The notes: generated by a model not told the origin, from the letters alone. Numbered from the stretch's first letter, positions 12,076 to 23,093 are shown. The stretch is DNA of 64,000 bases from Rhynchonema sp. JSB1_4 (GCA_030248065.1 JASAMV010007610.1:1-64000); one strand, 5' to 3'. Program-made: numbers and translations.

Positions 12076-12880
12076 GACACCGATGCATCCTTCAAGCGGC
12101 GAGTCCATTCGTCGCGAATCAATGCCGGACGTCAATCCCCGGTCGAACAAGGCAATGCCAGATGCCCGATTCCGGACGGGAACCGCCGATGACCGCAGCA
12201 GTCCGCCGAGGCAGAGAGAACAGACAGGCGGATGGATAGGTCAGTCGGGCGAAGCAGTGACGTACCCACCCATCGGTCGCGGAGGGACCGGATGGATGAT
12301 GTGGGATGAGGAGAGTGATGTTTCGTTTATCGAGAGTAACACTTTTGGGTGTTTGGAACGAACCGACGGTCAGTGGAAGGACCAGGAGTCGGATGTGAAA
12401 GTCGGCCAGTGGAACGGCCGCAGTGACAAAGTCGGTCAGAGTGAGGACCGCAACAGTACGAAAGTCGGTCAGTCAGGAGACCGCAGTTGTGGTCAATTGG
12501 ACCAGTCGGATGGAAAGGTGTACCGACCGGACATGAAGGCTGGACAGGCGCAGGCAGCGCAGGTGTTCCATGCTGGGTACCGGCGGACGGAATTATTGAC
12601 CGCTAGCCGGGCGCGAAGGGCGCAAGAGATCTACGAGGAATGGCTGAGCGAGGCACGGGCGCGCGAGGCGCAGGAGATCCGTGCGGAGAAAGGACAAGAG
12701 GTCCGTGTGGAGGAAGGACAGGAATGTTTGGGAGAGGAAAGGGCGCAGAAGGCGCGCGAGATTCGTGTGACAAACGGACAGGGAATGAAAGGGCAGGAGA
12801 CTGGAGGAGTGTTGCCAGTGCTTCAAGTCCGTTACATGAGTTCGGATACGGAGACCGGACGTATGCGAGTCCGAGTCTGA
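12050..12880 (+). CDS. Unrecognised repeat-rich hydrophilic protein, first frame
   Basis: An open frame of 276 codons (the listed first codon is not ATG, so the true start is uncertain). It contains a KVGQ-x6-7 degenerate repeat (KVGQWNGRSD, KVGQSEDRNS, KVGQSGDRSC) followed by an Arg/Glu/Gln-rich repeat around AREAQEIR and KGQEVRVEEGQE, likely helical. GC content is visibly higher than in the flanks. The frame ends at TGA 12878-12880, where a second frame is already open, so a frameshift, a splice or a gag/pol-like overlap must join them if both belong to one protein. A retroelement gag is possible, but no zinc knuckle, protease or reverse transcriptase is seen. Confidence 0.4.
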   Translation: MSVELDYVATPMHPSSGESIRRESMPDVNPRSNKAMPDARFRTGTADDRSSPPRQREQTGGWIGQSGEAVTYPPIGRGGTGWMMWDEESDVSFIESNTFGCLERTDGQWKDQESDVKVGQWNGRSDKVGQSEDRNSTKVGQSGDRSCGQLDQSDGKVYRPDMKAGQAQAAQVFHAGYRRTELLTASRARRAQEIYEEWLSEARAREAQEIRAEKGQEVRVEEGQECLGEERAQKAREIRVTNGQGMKGQETGGVLPVLQVRYMSSDTETGRMRVRV

Positions 12881-12881
12881 G

Positions 12882-13958
12882 GCGATCGGACAGAACACGA
12901 TTGATCTGTATACGGTATCCGAACTCGAGGAAGACCAGATACGTGAGGTATCTTGGCAAGAGGAGTGGTTGGATGCACCCAAGTTCGCTGAACCTTGGCG
13001 GTTGCATGAAGAAGTGGTTGACATCGTGCTCACCACACATCGATACAGTGACCATCTGTTGAAATGGTTGTATGCAGAGGAGCTACCCCATGATCGATTG
13101 CTTGCTGCCAGGATTTCGGAGTATTTGAACGTGAACTCGCTGACGCAGGAACCTTTGTGTGAGCTTGAAGACCGGTATTCTACCGAGGCTCGCGGATTGT
13201 TTGAGATTGAGCAAGCACGGTCACCGAGATCCGCCAAGACGCGTCAATTGCTTGACAAGTGGTGCGAGATGCTCGATAACCGAATGCCGATACGAGTGCT
13301 ACCATATGGAGACCGCCACAGTCCGGGCATGCCACTGCAAGAGGGTTCCGAACCCGTGACTTGTGGATTATACAACGATATGTGTCGGAATGAGGACCCG
13401 ATGTTGTCCATGCCGAATGTGCTTGAGAATGCGCTCAGAGAACGCACACGGTATTTCGACCTACCCGAACTGGACTACCCAGTGCAGTCGCACACAGTCA
13501 GTGTGTCGATGCGTATAGTGCCAGTCGGAAAGACGCAAACCCTGTGGCATGGTGCCCCGGTTGAAGAGTGTATGAGCAGCCAACAGGATGATGCAGGCTG
13601 TGGCACGCCTGAAAGTGCTACTGGAGGTCCCAACCAAACTGAACACAAACGTGAGTACGACGTACTGTACGAACCGATCGTGAAGTATGTATACTTCGAA
13701 CCGGAGGGAGAGTTGAGGATGGCTGACTACAATCTCCGATTGGGTCATTTCGAAGGGGATGTGAAACGCCCGTCGATAATGTCTATTCCGGTGGAACTCG
13801 TTCTGTCGTCTAGACCCGACGGAAGGATAGTAACAGCTGTTACGCGTGGTGGTTCTTTGAACACCGAACAGCACGGAACCCGCACCACTTATATAGCATG
13901 GATGTGTGTGACAATGACGGCGCCAACATCTAGCCTGACAGCCAGCAAAAAATTCTGA
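12882..13958 (+). CDS. Unrecognised protein, second frame, partial
   Basis: This frame (offset from the previous one) is open before 12882 and runs to TGA at 13956-13958, about 360 codons. It starts acidic (SELEEDQIREVSWQEEWLD), has a compact charged region near DKWCEMLDNRMPIRVLPYG, and a C-terminal part with EPIVKYVYFEPEGELRMADY. I recognise no domain. The overlap with the 12050-12880 frame by at least 30 nt resembles the product of a single-base frameshift or a programmed one. Confidence 0.4.
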   Translation, partial: AIGQNTIDLYTVSELEEDQIREVSWQEEWLDAPKFAEPWRLHEEVVDIVLTTHRYSDHLLKWLYAEELPHDRLLAARISEYLNVNSLTQEPLCELEDRYSTEARGLFEIEQARSPRSAKTRQLLDKWCEMLDNRMPIRVLPYGDRHSPGMPLQEGSEPVTCGLYNDMCRNEDPMLSMPNVLENALRERTRYFDLPELDYPVQSHTVSVSMRIVPVGKTQTLWHGAPVEECMSSQQDDAGCGTPESATGGPNQTEHKREYDVLYEPIVKYVYFEPEGELRMADYNLRLGHFEGDVKRPSIMSIPVELVLSSRPDGRIVTAVTRGGSLNTEQHGTRTTYIAWMCVTMTAPTSSLTASKKF

Positions 13959-14003
13959 TAAAAGTTCTATTTATGCACTTGCAAACTTTCCCAACTGCGT
14001 GCA

Positions 14004-17000
14004 TCAATAGTGTCGTTCATAGTATTTCACCCCCGCATCATCCACCCAACTACCCATATTCCAATCCACTGCCTCGTGATTTACAGCCAAGACCTGACAT
14101 TGACCTGTGGCCAGCCAGTGATTGAATGCCAGACAACCTGAACGTCTCAACGGAATTTTATCTTCAAGTGAGATACGCCTACAGGCGCACAGCTCAAGTA
14201 CAATAAATATACCTTCATAATTGATGCATTCTGCAGCACATGCTCGTTCGTCCGTATTTTCCAGCATGACATCATTCAGAACAGCGTTACTATCGGTCGG
14301 CACCAGCTTCATGCCTTTATGCGTTACCTTGTACTTGTTGTATGGAATGCCTAAAAAATGAGTACAGTTTTCAATGTCCGGTTGACCGAGTTCGCTTATG
14401 CTGTGCAGCCAACGTTTTTGAAATAAACATCGGCGCAGTGTATTGCAATCGCCGTTGTGGAACAGTTTCCAGTGTGTGGTCGCCATGGGACTGCTGTTGT
14501 CCTCAACCACATATGTGCAATGCAGCTGTCCGGCGTCTCCAGCTTTCTTCAGCAGCTCGGGTCGAAGAGCTGTTGAATCGCCTTCAGTTGTCATATCGTT
14601 CATCCAAATTGGTGTATCGTCCGTGATACGTTTTGCCCCGATGTAGTATTCCTGCAGCAGAAAGAGGGTCATCAACGGAAAAGATTTTAATTTGGGAAAA
14701 GTAAGGGCAGCTACACATATGTCACCTTTGCAGGATTCAGTGCTTGCACAGCCGCTCTCATGCTCATCCTGGTGTACAGATGTGCCAGCTTGCCACCGCT
14801 GTTCTGTGCCTCAGTTTGACAGTCATTCCAAGTTCGTGTCACTCCATCCGACCAATAGCAATAACCCCCGATAACCCTTCCGTTCAGTGTTTGTAGGCAC
14901 TCAGCAACAGGCGTCTCAGTTTGGGCTTCAATGCAGAGCAATACATCTGCTTTACAAGTTGCAACAAACTTAGCGTGTCGAAAAAGTTTGACAGAAGGGG
15001 ATTGATATGGTTACCTCGGTAAGCTGTCGTTTCTCGCTCGAAATCTAAAAGTACAAGATCGTGCATTAAATACAGAACAACAAAATGGCGTTAAAAGCGG
15101 ACACCTACCAAACTGGCAAATAGCTTTCGTGCTATACCCTCCAAAACTCAGCAAGCCATGATCAGCAGTTGACAAGGAACTTGAATACAGGTATACGTTG
15201 GCCAGGTCGCAAGAGGGAGGGTATACAGGATTATTGGGGTACCACAAAGCTTCTGAGTATTTAATAGGTTTTCCTAAAAGAAATATCGTTTGTGATTGAT
15301 TTATGGGTCGCATGTTAAAGACTCGGCTAACCGTTGAACAGCTGAAACTGGTAATTTGAATTCAGCTCACAGTCGACAGTATAGTGTCGGCGTAAGCCAA
15401 CGAAAAAGTATTGCGTTGTCCCAAGCTGCAACGAATTTTGCTAAAATCGTCCTTTTTTATGTCAGTCAACAATGGCAATTAACGTACAGCCGACAGGAGG
15501 GTTAACACGTTCATTAAACTGGGTTGATCCTTCAGCACAGCAAGTGAGCCGCCTTGAAATCCCAGGGAACCATTGGCACACGTTCTACTGGCGTCATTAT
15601 ACAGCATGGGAGAAAACGCGACAACAAAGTAGCACATTTCGCCCACTACCACAGCTGACGGGCTCATACAGGCTAAAACTGTGGTCTCTCATGAACAGTA
15701 ACAAAACGTTTATGTCCAGATAATGGAACAAAATCAACATTACCAGCAGAATTCCCGTCAATATCTGCAATTTGGTACTTCATTTACACGCTTGCTTTAG
15801 TGATTGGATTAAGCGAAATTAACACATACGGAATTGGCAGACAAAGTCAGATGCTGTTGTCACATCAATGGTTAGTATGCCAGGATTGGTGCGTGAGATT
15901 ACTCCAAACGGCTCGTTACCTGTCCGAACAAGCAACGTTTTCACCAGATTACACTGATGTTCACACCGACCATAAACTACAAGCAACAATTAATAAGATT
16001 CGCTGGATCCCAATTAATGTTTCCGTCAGCCAGTGTGCCATCTTCCCAAAACCACCCGAGTTGGTTATCAGTACAACTGTACTCCCGGCGTCGTGCGCCA
16101 ACGTGATAATACGAAGCCTGAGATATTTCACTGTTTGCAACAGAGGAACTAAAAAGCAATGGATAGCCAGCAAAAAAAGCACATACGTACACCTATCAAC
16201 TAACATGGGGTTGCATAAATGCGCCAATTTCCAGAAAATCTTGGTATGAGACTGGCATTGCTAGGGAACCGTGAAAGCCCAAATATCCGCTGGTGCATAC
16301 TTTTTGGTGGAACTGATTACTTTGGGCTGCAATTGGCTGAAGTGCCCAACATCGTTTTCCGTCATTTGATAGGGATGACGCAGCGAACGGCACGACACCA
16401 CACGCTAAGAACATTAGGTCAACATTCATACATGTGTCCGGTACATTTGCAATCGGGCAGCACAACTGACCTGTTGGTCTGTTGTGTGGAGGTTCATCTG
16501 AAAAAAGAGCTTTCAAAAAAGAAAAGATTTTGCTTGCTACCGCATCAACACATTTACCAAATTGACAGACAAATGTTCTCCGTTCGCTGCCAGTGCCACT
16601 TGTTTCCAGCGTTCCGTTGTACGTTAGGAGGGCAGCCAGTTCAGAGCAGCTTGTCGGTTCGCCTGTCTCAAACCAGGAAGCGTCTCCATGAAACGGTGTT
16701 CCGTCCGTCCAAGTTAAACCGTCGAACGCTGGGTTGGTGCATGGGCTCATGCGATACAGTCCAACATACGGTTGCCATGACTGCGAGTATGTGTGGTGGC
16801 TGGCCTGATAGTGTAGTTTGAAGTATCCGCACAATGTGAATTGTACAGCAATGTGCTTTTTGGTTGCCCGTTTCGACCTGCTTTCGCAAACGGGCGGTGC
16901 ACCAGGTCATCGTCAGTGCGAATGCACCAGATGGCCACATGATCCGAAAAAGACACACGAGCTGGTTTTATGCTCGCGTAAAACCTTACTGCTTTGTGCA

Positions 17001-17446
17001 AATACACAAAATGTCGTGAGATCCAACCCCGGCACTTCTAATCCGTTCCTGGGACCGGCGGATTGTCATTGTGGCACGGCAGCCTTACCTGAACAATCAT
17101 TTCACTGATTGCATGCAGAGTATCAAGTCCTTCTGGAATCGCCAATTCCCCACCAGGAAGCCCCAATGTGTTCTTGCAATCCGATTTTGCGTCCGGGAAA
17201 CTGCGGAAATCATTGTGAACCCAAACGTAGCACGTCCCATGCGCTAATGTATGGGGAAAGTGCATGTTGTCACACCCTGATTGAAGATAATGCAGATCAG
17301 TTCTTACTGCAACCAACTCAGGTGTTGACAAACTTAAAACTAGAATAAAATATTATACTGCACTTACGAAGTGTAGACTCAGCAATGGCGATTAAAAGGC
17401 TGAGATTGAGACGGACAATCATTTTTCGTGAATAGTCTCGAGTCAT
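14004..17446 (-). CDS. Secreted multi-CTLD plus PAN protein, paralogue 1
   Basis: Start is ATG 17446 or the in-frame ATG 17422; the hydrophobic N terminus (RLNLSLLIAIAES) is a signal peptide. Exon 1 ends at 17368 and exon 2 is 17276-17089. Four C-type-lectin-like domains follow, each split between exons: CTLD1 (CYVWVHNDFR, then WQPYVGLYR and FDGLTWTDGTPFHGDASW, ending CQFG), a DEPPHN linker, CTLD2 (CWALQ, GFHGSLAMP, GWFWEDGTLADG), CTLD3 (LGFQGGSLAVLKDQ, FVGLRRHYT, AICQFG) and CTLD4 (GGYCYWSDG, GGKLAHLYT, YYIGAKRI, CLFQKRW). A PAN/apple domain closes the protein (ERACAAECINYEG, CLAFNHWLATGQCQVL) and the tail is KYYERHY. Classical Ca-binding EPN/QPD and WND motifs are not evident, so sugar binding is not assured. 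It is probably an extracellular recognition or matrix protein. Confidence 0.85.
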
Positions 17447-17942
17447 AGTGTGTTTTTGTTGTGGGGTGAATGAAAGCTTGATTTCTAAACTTACTAAAAC
17501 TTATGTTCGCTGTTATTAGCATCGGGTAGTTCAGCTATCCGAATCCAAATATCGTGTGCAGGAGATACGCTTTGCTGTTTTTTTTGCAATGTTCGTGGCC
17601 ACGACAATAAACGACAACAAACCGGACAGCTATAAAACCATGCTAACCTTGCTGATGTTGTAGTATCCAAGCTTTAGTCGCTTTGAACATCAATCAACGA
17701 ATGGCTTGCTGAACACAACAATGAAAAGAGTATTAGCCTTTGGCGTCCTTAACAACATGCCCAGCTTTTGGTTCTGCCGCGCCATACAAGTCAGTTAGGT
17801 AATGCACGGACAATTTCAGCCTATTTAGACACATGAAACAAAAAAAAACAAAATCGATGGTCTTGGGCTGGGGACTAGCCGCAGCGAACAATATTTAGTT
17901 ACAATGATTCTGTTAATAAAACGTACGAAAAAGAGCACGGGC
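17447..17942. other. Upstream region of lectin paralogue 1
   Basis: No gene recognised. It contains the promoter side of the minus-strand lectin gene; no clear motif was singled out. Confidence 0.4.
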
Positions 17943-17952
17943 AACATGTACC

Positions 17953-18264
17953 TGTCATATGCTTATTGCTTTCGGGGCCAAGATGATCGAGTAGTTTTGA
18001 GAGTTTACATTTCAAGACAGCCCCAATCGATGAGCTGTCCTCAAACCGAAGCATAATTTTCATGAACAGTACTGCACCGGGCTGCAGCCAAGTTCGAAGA
18101 CTGTCGATGTTTTTCGATGCCGACATCTTGTGATCACGGATTTCCAAGCCGAGCGCAGCAGGATTTAGTCCGGTCACACCATATGTCTTCCAGCATCTGC
18201 AGCTTGATCTCACAATGCGTCGCTGGCTTGCCGGGACTAAACGCAAAGTATATTGCACTGCCAA
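17953..18264 (-). other. Protein-like segment of unknown identity, possible exon or gene remnant
   Basis: One minus-strand frame reads like a real protein (TYGVTGLNPAALGLEIRD, then RTWLQPGAVLFMKIMLRF) and ends at a plausible splice donor after HMTG. Directly upstream, another frame (HGSLVFAGNEFSIWVSDLQ) also looks coding, but joining the two needs a frame change. It may be a spliced gene or a decayed copy. I do not recognise the family. Confidence 0.3.
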
Positions 18265-20022
18265 AACTTCCGCTAAAGCACTCTTGTATCATACTTTGTT
18301 GCATTCCATTGAAGATCGGACACCCAGATGCTGAATTCGTTGCCAGCAAACACCAGCGAACCATGCGATGTGATCCCAACAGTATCGGTTCACAGGGTAA
18401 TGGGGGAATGATCAAGTTGGATGAGCACGGATTTTATGTCGATAATCTGAAACACAACCAAGCACATAAATTGCTTGACGGTGACAGGTTTTGTTTAAGA
18501 GCGCGGGGGAATAGTAATAGATAGGTGTCAATGGAATATGGTTCACAAATTGAAAAACGTGGATTTCGCTCATATTGCTCAAAAAGTTGATTAAACTGAG
18601 ACACATCCAAAATTTTAGTTCCAACCTACAAAACAAATAAATATGGGGCTCGATGGTTGATAGGCAGGACAGGCTAAATGAACCGCTGTTAATAAATTTT
18701 TTGTCCGCGAGCTTCTGCAGACAATGACTCATAGAAGCCTTGGTTAGAATCAATTACAAATCGATATCATTTTTGCTTTCATCTTACCTCGCGCAATAGA
18801 GATTGGTGCTGTATGATCCAACGTTTTGAAACACCAACCGTTCTGGGTCCACATCCAAGGAACCCTTCAATGATTCTCGTTAATCACGAATATTCTGAAA
18901 ACTCGATTCCAAATTACTGCAACCGAAGAAGTACCTGAAGTTTCAGCAATGCAAAAATATGTACTTTCTGTAGCCACATCACGGATGCTCGATGCTTGCA
19001 AACTTTTTTGTTTCTCCGAATCTGCCACTCGTAGATGGGGGCTCGTTCCAATTCACCACGCTATTGTTTGTGTCGGCTCTTGGCTCGAATAAAGTTGCCA
19101 GAATGACATCGTTTTCGTTGACAGCATTTTGATCATTTCGAAGCAAAGTCCGATTTTGAACTTCGCTTGGATCGATGACGTGAAAGGCACCTGAGCATCA
19201 ACGATGTATGTCTATGTAATTTCGCAGCTCTGGGCACGAAGGGACAAATGCTCCATATTTTCATTTGTGAGTTGTGGCACTGACAATTATTCTGCAGAGA
19301 GGCAATACAGGTGATGAAGAAATGAAAACTTCTACTATTCAATGGAAAATGTTCATCGAATGTAATCTTTTTCTTTGCGTCATTTTCTGAACAGAGTATG
19401 AGCGACATGGGCAGTTCCTCCATTCTATTGGCAAACGACAGTTTAGGCCGATGTGGGTACTCAACAAATGCGTCAATGAAAACCAAATTTTGTTTCATCC
19501 ATCCGCGGTCCTGAAATTAGCAATCAACATTTCTTGCGAGGTTGAACACATCAGTCACGTAATCAACTTGACTGATAGGACGCAATCGAACGTGTCATTC
19601 ATCCATGGTGGGTGCTGTCGTTGGTGTATGGCTCCCTGAATGACTGAGAAACGGAGCTGCGCTCGTACGTAATCGATCACCAGTCTGCGGTACTGCCGAT
19701 AAGTGTTCTTATCGGAAAATGGCGCGGTTCGGCGAATCAAACGTTCTTGCTTCTAGACCGAATGAGCACCAACGGTCAACAATGTCTCTTGTTACTTAGC
19801 GGCCATCTGCAGCCTTCTAGGGTGTTTGGCAGGTCACGTCGTTCCTTTGCTTCCAAATGCTCTTCCAGTATTCGAACGAAATGGTATTTGGTCACGCAGA
19901 TTGTTGTCGGAATTTTTCGCGCAAGTCTCAAGTTTGTTCTCATCTATTGAATGCCGTGGTTGGCAGAAAAATGCTGCAACAGAGGAATTTGGAACCGTTT
20001 AAGTTTTTGACGCGTTTCATTT
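18265..20022. other. No confident gene
   Basis: Short open frames occur on the minus strand near 18412-18753 and 19133-19498 but have no recognisable domains or clear splice framework. They may be further exons of the unidentified 18-kb segment or noise. Confidence 0.35.
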
Positions 20023-20028
20023 CAGTTT

Positions 20029-20201
20029 AGTAGTATAGGGCGGGGACCTGGCTTGCCAGTGCGCACGGTAAAAACATGCGACGACCAGTGCGCAAACGTG
20101 TTTATTACTGGGGGAATGAACTTGTCAAGCGCGCTGATGCTTCAACAGTGAAACAATCTAGGTAGGCGGTGGGAATTTCCCGGCTACCTGATGTTTCAAA
20201 T
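20029..20201 (+). repeat. Left terminal inverted repeat of the Polinton-like element
   Basis: Runs from AGTAGTATAGGG to GATGTTTCAAAT and matches the reverse complement of 23094-23266 with only a handful of substitutions. The outer 90 or so bases look identical, implying recent mobility or gene conversion. Confidence 0.9.
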
Positions 20202-20965
20202 TTGGATTACGGTAAATACGTATAGTGCTCCGATAACCTGTTGTGATGTTTAAATGCAAGCCTCGCCCTTGAAACCCTGGTTTTCTCTGTTCATGCGTGA
20301 TTTTTTCATGCGTTACTTTTCCTGCGTCAATTATTCTGCGTGATTTTTTATACAAAAAAACCCCATCCTCTTGTCCGTCAACTCTGAAAATTTCAGCTCA
20401 ATCGGACCAAGCAACTCTGTGTACGAGAGTGAAATGTTTCGTGAGTCGTGCCCCAGTGCATAAGCATAGACGCTCAGACGGCAGGCTGCGTGATGTTTTA
20501 TGGAAACTATATATAGGATTGCTGCGTCCGTGTTCGTATGCAGCATTGTTAGGAAACTCGATGTTCCCTTGCACTGCAGAGTGTGTGGGGTGGCACATAG
20601 CATTTTGCTGGATTTTCCGGTGGGGAAGCAGTAGGCCTAGTCATGTCGGTGTGAAACATCAGCTAACAGTCAATGTCTCTTAAGATCGGAAACACCTGAT
20701 GTTTCACCGATACTACGTATAGAATTGGTGGTTTTTTCCCACCTATGCAAGGTAAAGAGTTACCTATTGGAGGCCATCAACCGGACTCCCAATTTTTGGA
20801 CCGCCGAACAAATAAGCTGTGTGTGGTCAGCCACCGAGTTTGTTTGTGACGTGGTGGCTCTCACCTCTCACTTATTGCACTTTTGAGTCACGGGAGGTGC
20901 AGCCCTCTTTTTTCAGGCCTAGGTTTGTTTCAGGTTCAGCATCGGTGGCATACAATCCAAAACAG

Positions 20966-20973
20966 TATAAATA
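20966..20973 (+). promoter_or_regulatory. TATA box of the polymerase-remnant gene
   Basis: TATAAATA lies 60 bp upstream of ATG 21033, leaving room for a leader of about 30 nt. The gene's promoter therefore appears intact although its coding part is deleted. Confidence 0.6.
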
Positions 20974-21032
20974 GGAGCTCTTTTCTTCACTTCGTCATTC
21001 TTGCAAAATTGCAACCTCGTGAACTTTCAAAC

Positions 21033-21847
21033 ATGGAACCAATTATTGAGTTTGGACCTGAGAAAGAACAACGCGTCCGTCGTTTCAACGCAACCGCCCG
21101 GGCTTTCACCGTGACATTCCGTCATTTGGGTGCTGTGCCTGATGTTAATCAATTCGCCATCTCAGCCATCAGCAAAACCCTTGATCACGCCTATCGTGAC
21201 GCCCAGCCTGGTGATCTTGTCGGCCTTCAAATTTCCCATCCAGCCCTGGATCGTCCAATTTTGATTCCCTTTCGTCCAAGAAACCACCTTCAACCAGAAG
21301 TAATTGTGCGCTTCATTGAAAGCGCCGTCCAGAGCAACATCAATTTCACCCTGGGCGACAGAATGGTTTGGACGCACTCGTACCCTATACGTACTTGGAA
21401 CAGCTCGGTGATCGCGCGCTCTACTTTGACACTGATTCTGTCGTGTACGTCACAAGACCCGGAGACGTTTACCAGCCACCAATTGGAGACTATCTGGGCA
21501 TGATGACGGATGAACTGGACGGCCACACCATCACGGAGTTTGTGACGGCTGGACCAAAAGCGTACGCGTACCAGACGGATGACGGAAACACCAAGGTCAA
21601 GATCAGGGGACAGACCTTGAATCATTCAGCAAGTGAGCAGTTGAACTTTATCACTTTGAAGGACACGGTTTTGAAATATTTGGAATGTGGTGATTGTGGT
21701 GATATTAATGTTGTTGCTCCTAAAATTGTGCGTGAATCTGATCGCAGCATTGTGACTAAGACGCAGTCTAAGAAATTCTCTGTTGTTTATGACAAAGCTC
21801 GCGTGTTACCTACAGGTCAATGTGTTCCTTTTGGTTACAAATGTTGA
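21033..21847 (+). pseudogene. Internally deleted family-B DNA polymerase (PolB)
   Basis: From ATG 21033 one frame encodes the N-terminal region that accompanies these element polymerases, including HPALDRPILIPFRP and ESAVQSNINFTLGD. At about 21363-21370 the reading switches by two bases to a frame that carries polymerase motif C (YFDTDS) followed by the C-terminal region (GDYLGMMTDEL, GPKAYAY), stopping at 21847. The exonuclease and polymerase motifs A and B that should lie between are absent. The junction is also out of frame, so the first frame runs on to a stop at 21503. It is therefore a non-functional deletion product, not a working polymerase. Confidence 0.8.
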
Positions 21848-22059
21848 TTAGTGTGTCAATGAATGATGCAGCATCTGCCTTTGCACATGGTGCGTGGCTC
21901 ATTATGTTTATTCTGTGTCGGAGACATGCTGCATCTGCGTAGGCACATGGGGCGTGGCTCAGAATGTTTATTTTTGTTTGTGCTGTGTTATGTAGTGTTA
22001 CCGTGTTTGGTTCAATAAAAATGCCGTTAATAATTGGTTGGATCGTTTATTATGTAACA

Positions 22060-22450
22060 ACAACTCAGAGTCGACTCACAACAACTCAGAGTCGACTCAC
22101 AACCACTCAGAGTCATACCACAAAACACCGAAACAAAGTTACATGCCAAATAATAAGGTTATCATACTAATTAGGTGTTTTCAGACCCAACTCCGAGTCA
22201 CTCAGAGTCGACTCACAACAACTCAGAGTCGACTCACAACCACTCAGAGTCGACTCACAACCACTCAGAGCCATACCTCAAAACACCGAAACAAAGTTAC
22301 ACGCCTAATAATAAGGTTATCATACTAATTCCGTGTTTTCAGACCCAACTCCGAGTCACTCAGAGTCGACTCACCACAACTCAAAGTTGACTCACAATAA
22401 CTCAGAGTCGACTCCCAACAACTCAGAGTCGACTCACAACAACTCAGAGT
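22060..22450. repeat. Minisatellite of CAGAGTCGACTCACAAC units
   Basis: Units of about 21 bp (ACTCAGAGTCGACTCACAAC) occur in clusters of two to five. The clusters are separated by a longer spacer containing AAAACACCGAAACAAAGTTAC and TAAGGTTATCATACTAATT, itself repeated about every 150 bp. It sits between the converging 3' ends of the two element genes. GAGTCGACTC is palindromic. Confidence 0.9.
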
Positions 22451-22555
22451 CATACCTCAAAACACAGAATCTAAAACTAAGTAATCACAACAAAACACAT
22501 CACTCTTCTTCTTTTCCATGCTCCATTGCATTTTCAATCAGATCCATATTTTCTT

Positions 22556-23056
22556 TCAACAGTTTGCGGATGGCAAATCTGTGATCATGCCAAGCCGTGT
22601 CCGTCGCCTCATCTTCCGAGAACCCTTCTTCTTGAAACTTTTCATCCATACGATTGATACGCTCATACAGCTCTGCAAACTCAATTCAATTCTCACGAAC
22701 CGAAAGTGACGTTCCACAGCTTCTTGTAACTGGTGTACAAACACACCGAGAAGTGGTTCAGAGAGAAAATCTTCAGGACTTTCCACTTTTTCAAAGTTAA
22801 TGTCCTCCAAAGCCTCTTGAATGGCTTCCCTCCAATATTCTTCAGAACTGTCCGATTCTTCCTCCGACTGATCCATTTGCTCTTCCTCTGTAGTCTCACT
22901 ACGGGTGTTGGACGCCGTGTCCGACTCGTCAATGTCGGATTGTTCCGAGCTGATGACTGAATCCTTTTCAGAGTCCATCTGGTACATTCTTTGATGACGT
23001 CGAAGGTTCCAAGGACGAGAAAAACTCAAGTTGCACTCAGGACACAAATAAGCCAT
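22556..23056 (-). CDS. C2H2 zinc-finger protein of the Polinton-like element
   Basis: A 166-codon frame starting MAYLCPECNLSFSRPWNL gives one C-x2-C-x12-H-x3-class zinc finger whose last ligand position is degenerate (HQRMYQ). A Ser/Glu/Asp-rich acidic stretch follows, then a helical middle (EYWREAIQEALEDI) and a basic C terminus (KKKGSRKMRRRTR). A small C2H2-containing protein paired with PolB is, as far as I recall, a common arrangement in animal PolB elements. A TATA-like TATATAAGG (23083-23091, minus strand) lies about 30 bp before the ATG, so the leader would be very short. Confidence 0.6.
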   Translation of the reverse strand: MAYLCPECNLSFSRPWNLRRHQRMYQMDSEKDSVISSEQSDIDESDTASNTRSETTEEEQMDQSEEESDSSEEYWREAIQEALEDINFEKVESPEDFLSEPLLGVFVHQLQEAVERHFRFVRIELSLQSCMSVSIVWMKSFKKKGSRKMRRRTRLGMITDLPSANC

Positions 23057-23093
23057 AGTGATGAAATGCCTAAAACACTACTCCTTATATACT

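Noticed and set aside
12593..13237. Minus-strand open frame of 214 codons opposite the 12-14 kb coding region
   Set aside because: Ser/Arg/Leu-rich shadow of the plus-strand frames, which show better codon and repeat logic.
16219..16821. Plus-strand frame of 200 codons inside lectin paralogue 1
   Set aside because: It is antisense to clear CTLD exons on the minus strand and has no domain of its own.
18134..18415. ADP-ribosyltransferase-like motif (SFGSAIYFAFSP)
   Set aside because: The resemblance is a short stretch in a frame that conflicts with the better coding-like frame on the same strand; no other catalytic residues are seen.
22060..22450. CRISPR array
   Set aside because: Repeats are adjacent without unique spacers of constant size, and the setting is a eukaryotic transposon.
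22038..22584. Frames encoding repeated SESTHNN or QSRLTT residues
   Set aside because: They are translations of the minisatellite in each frame, not a gene.
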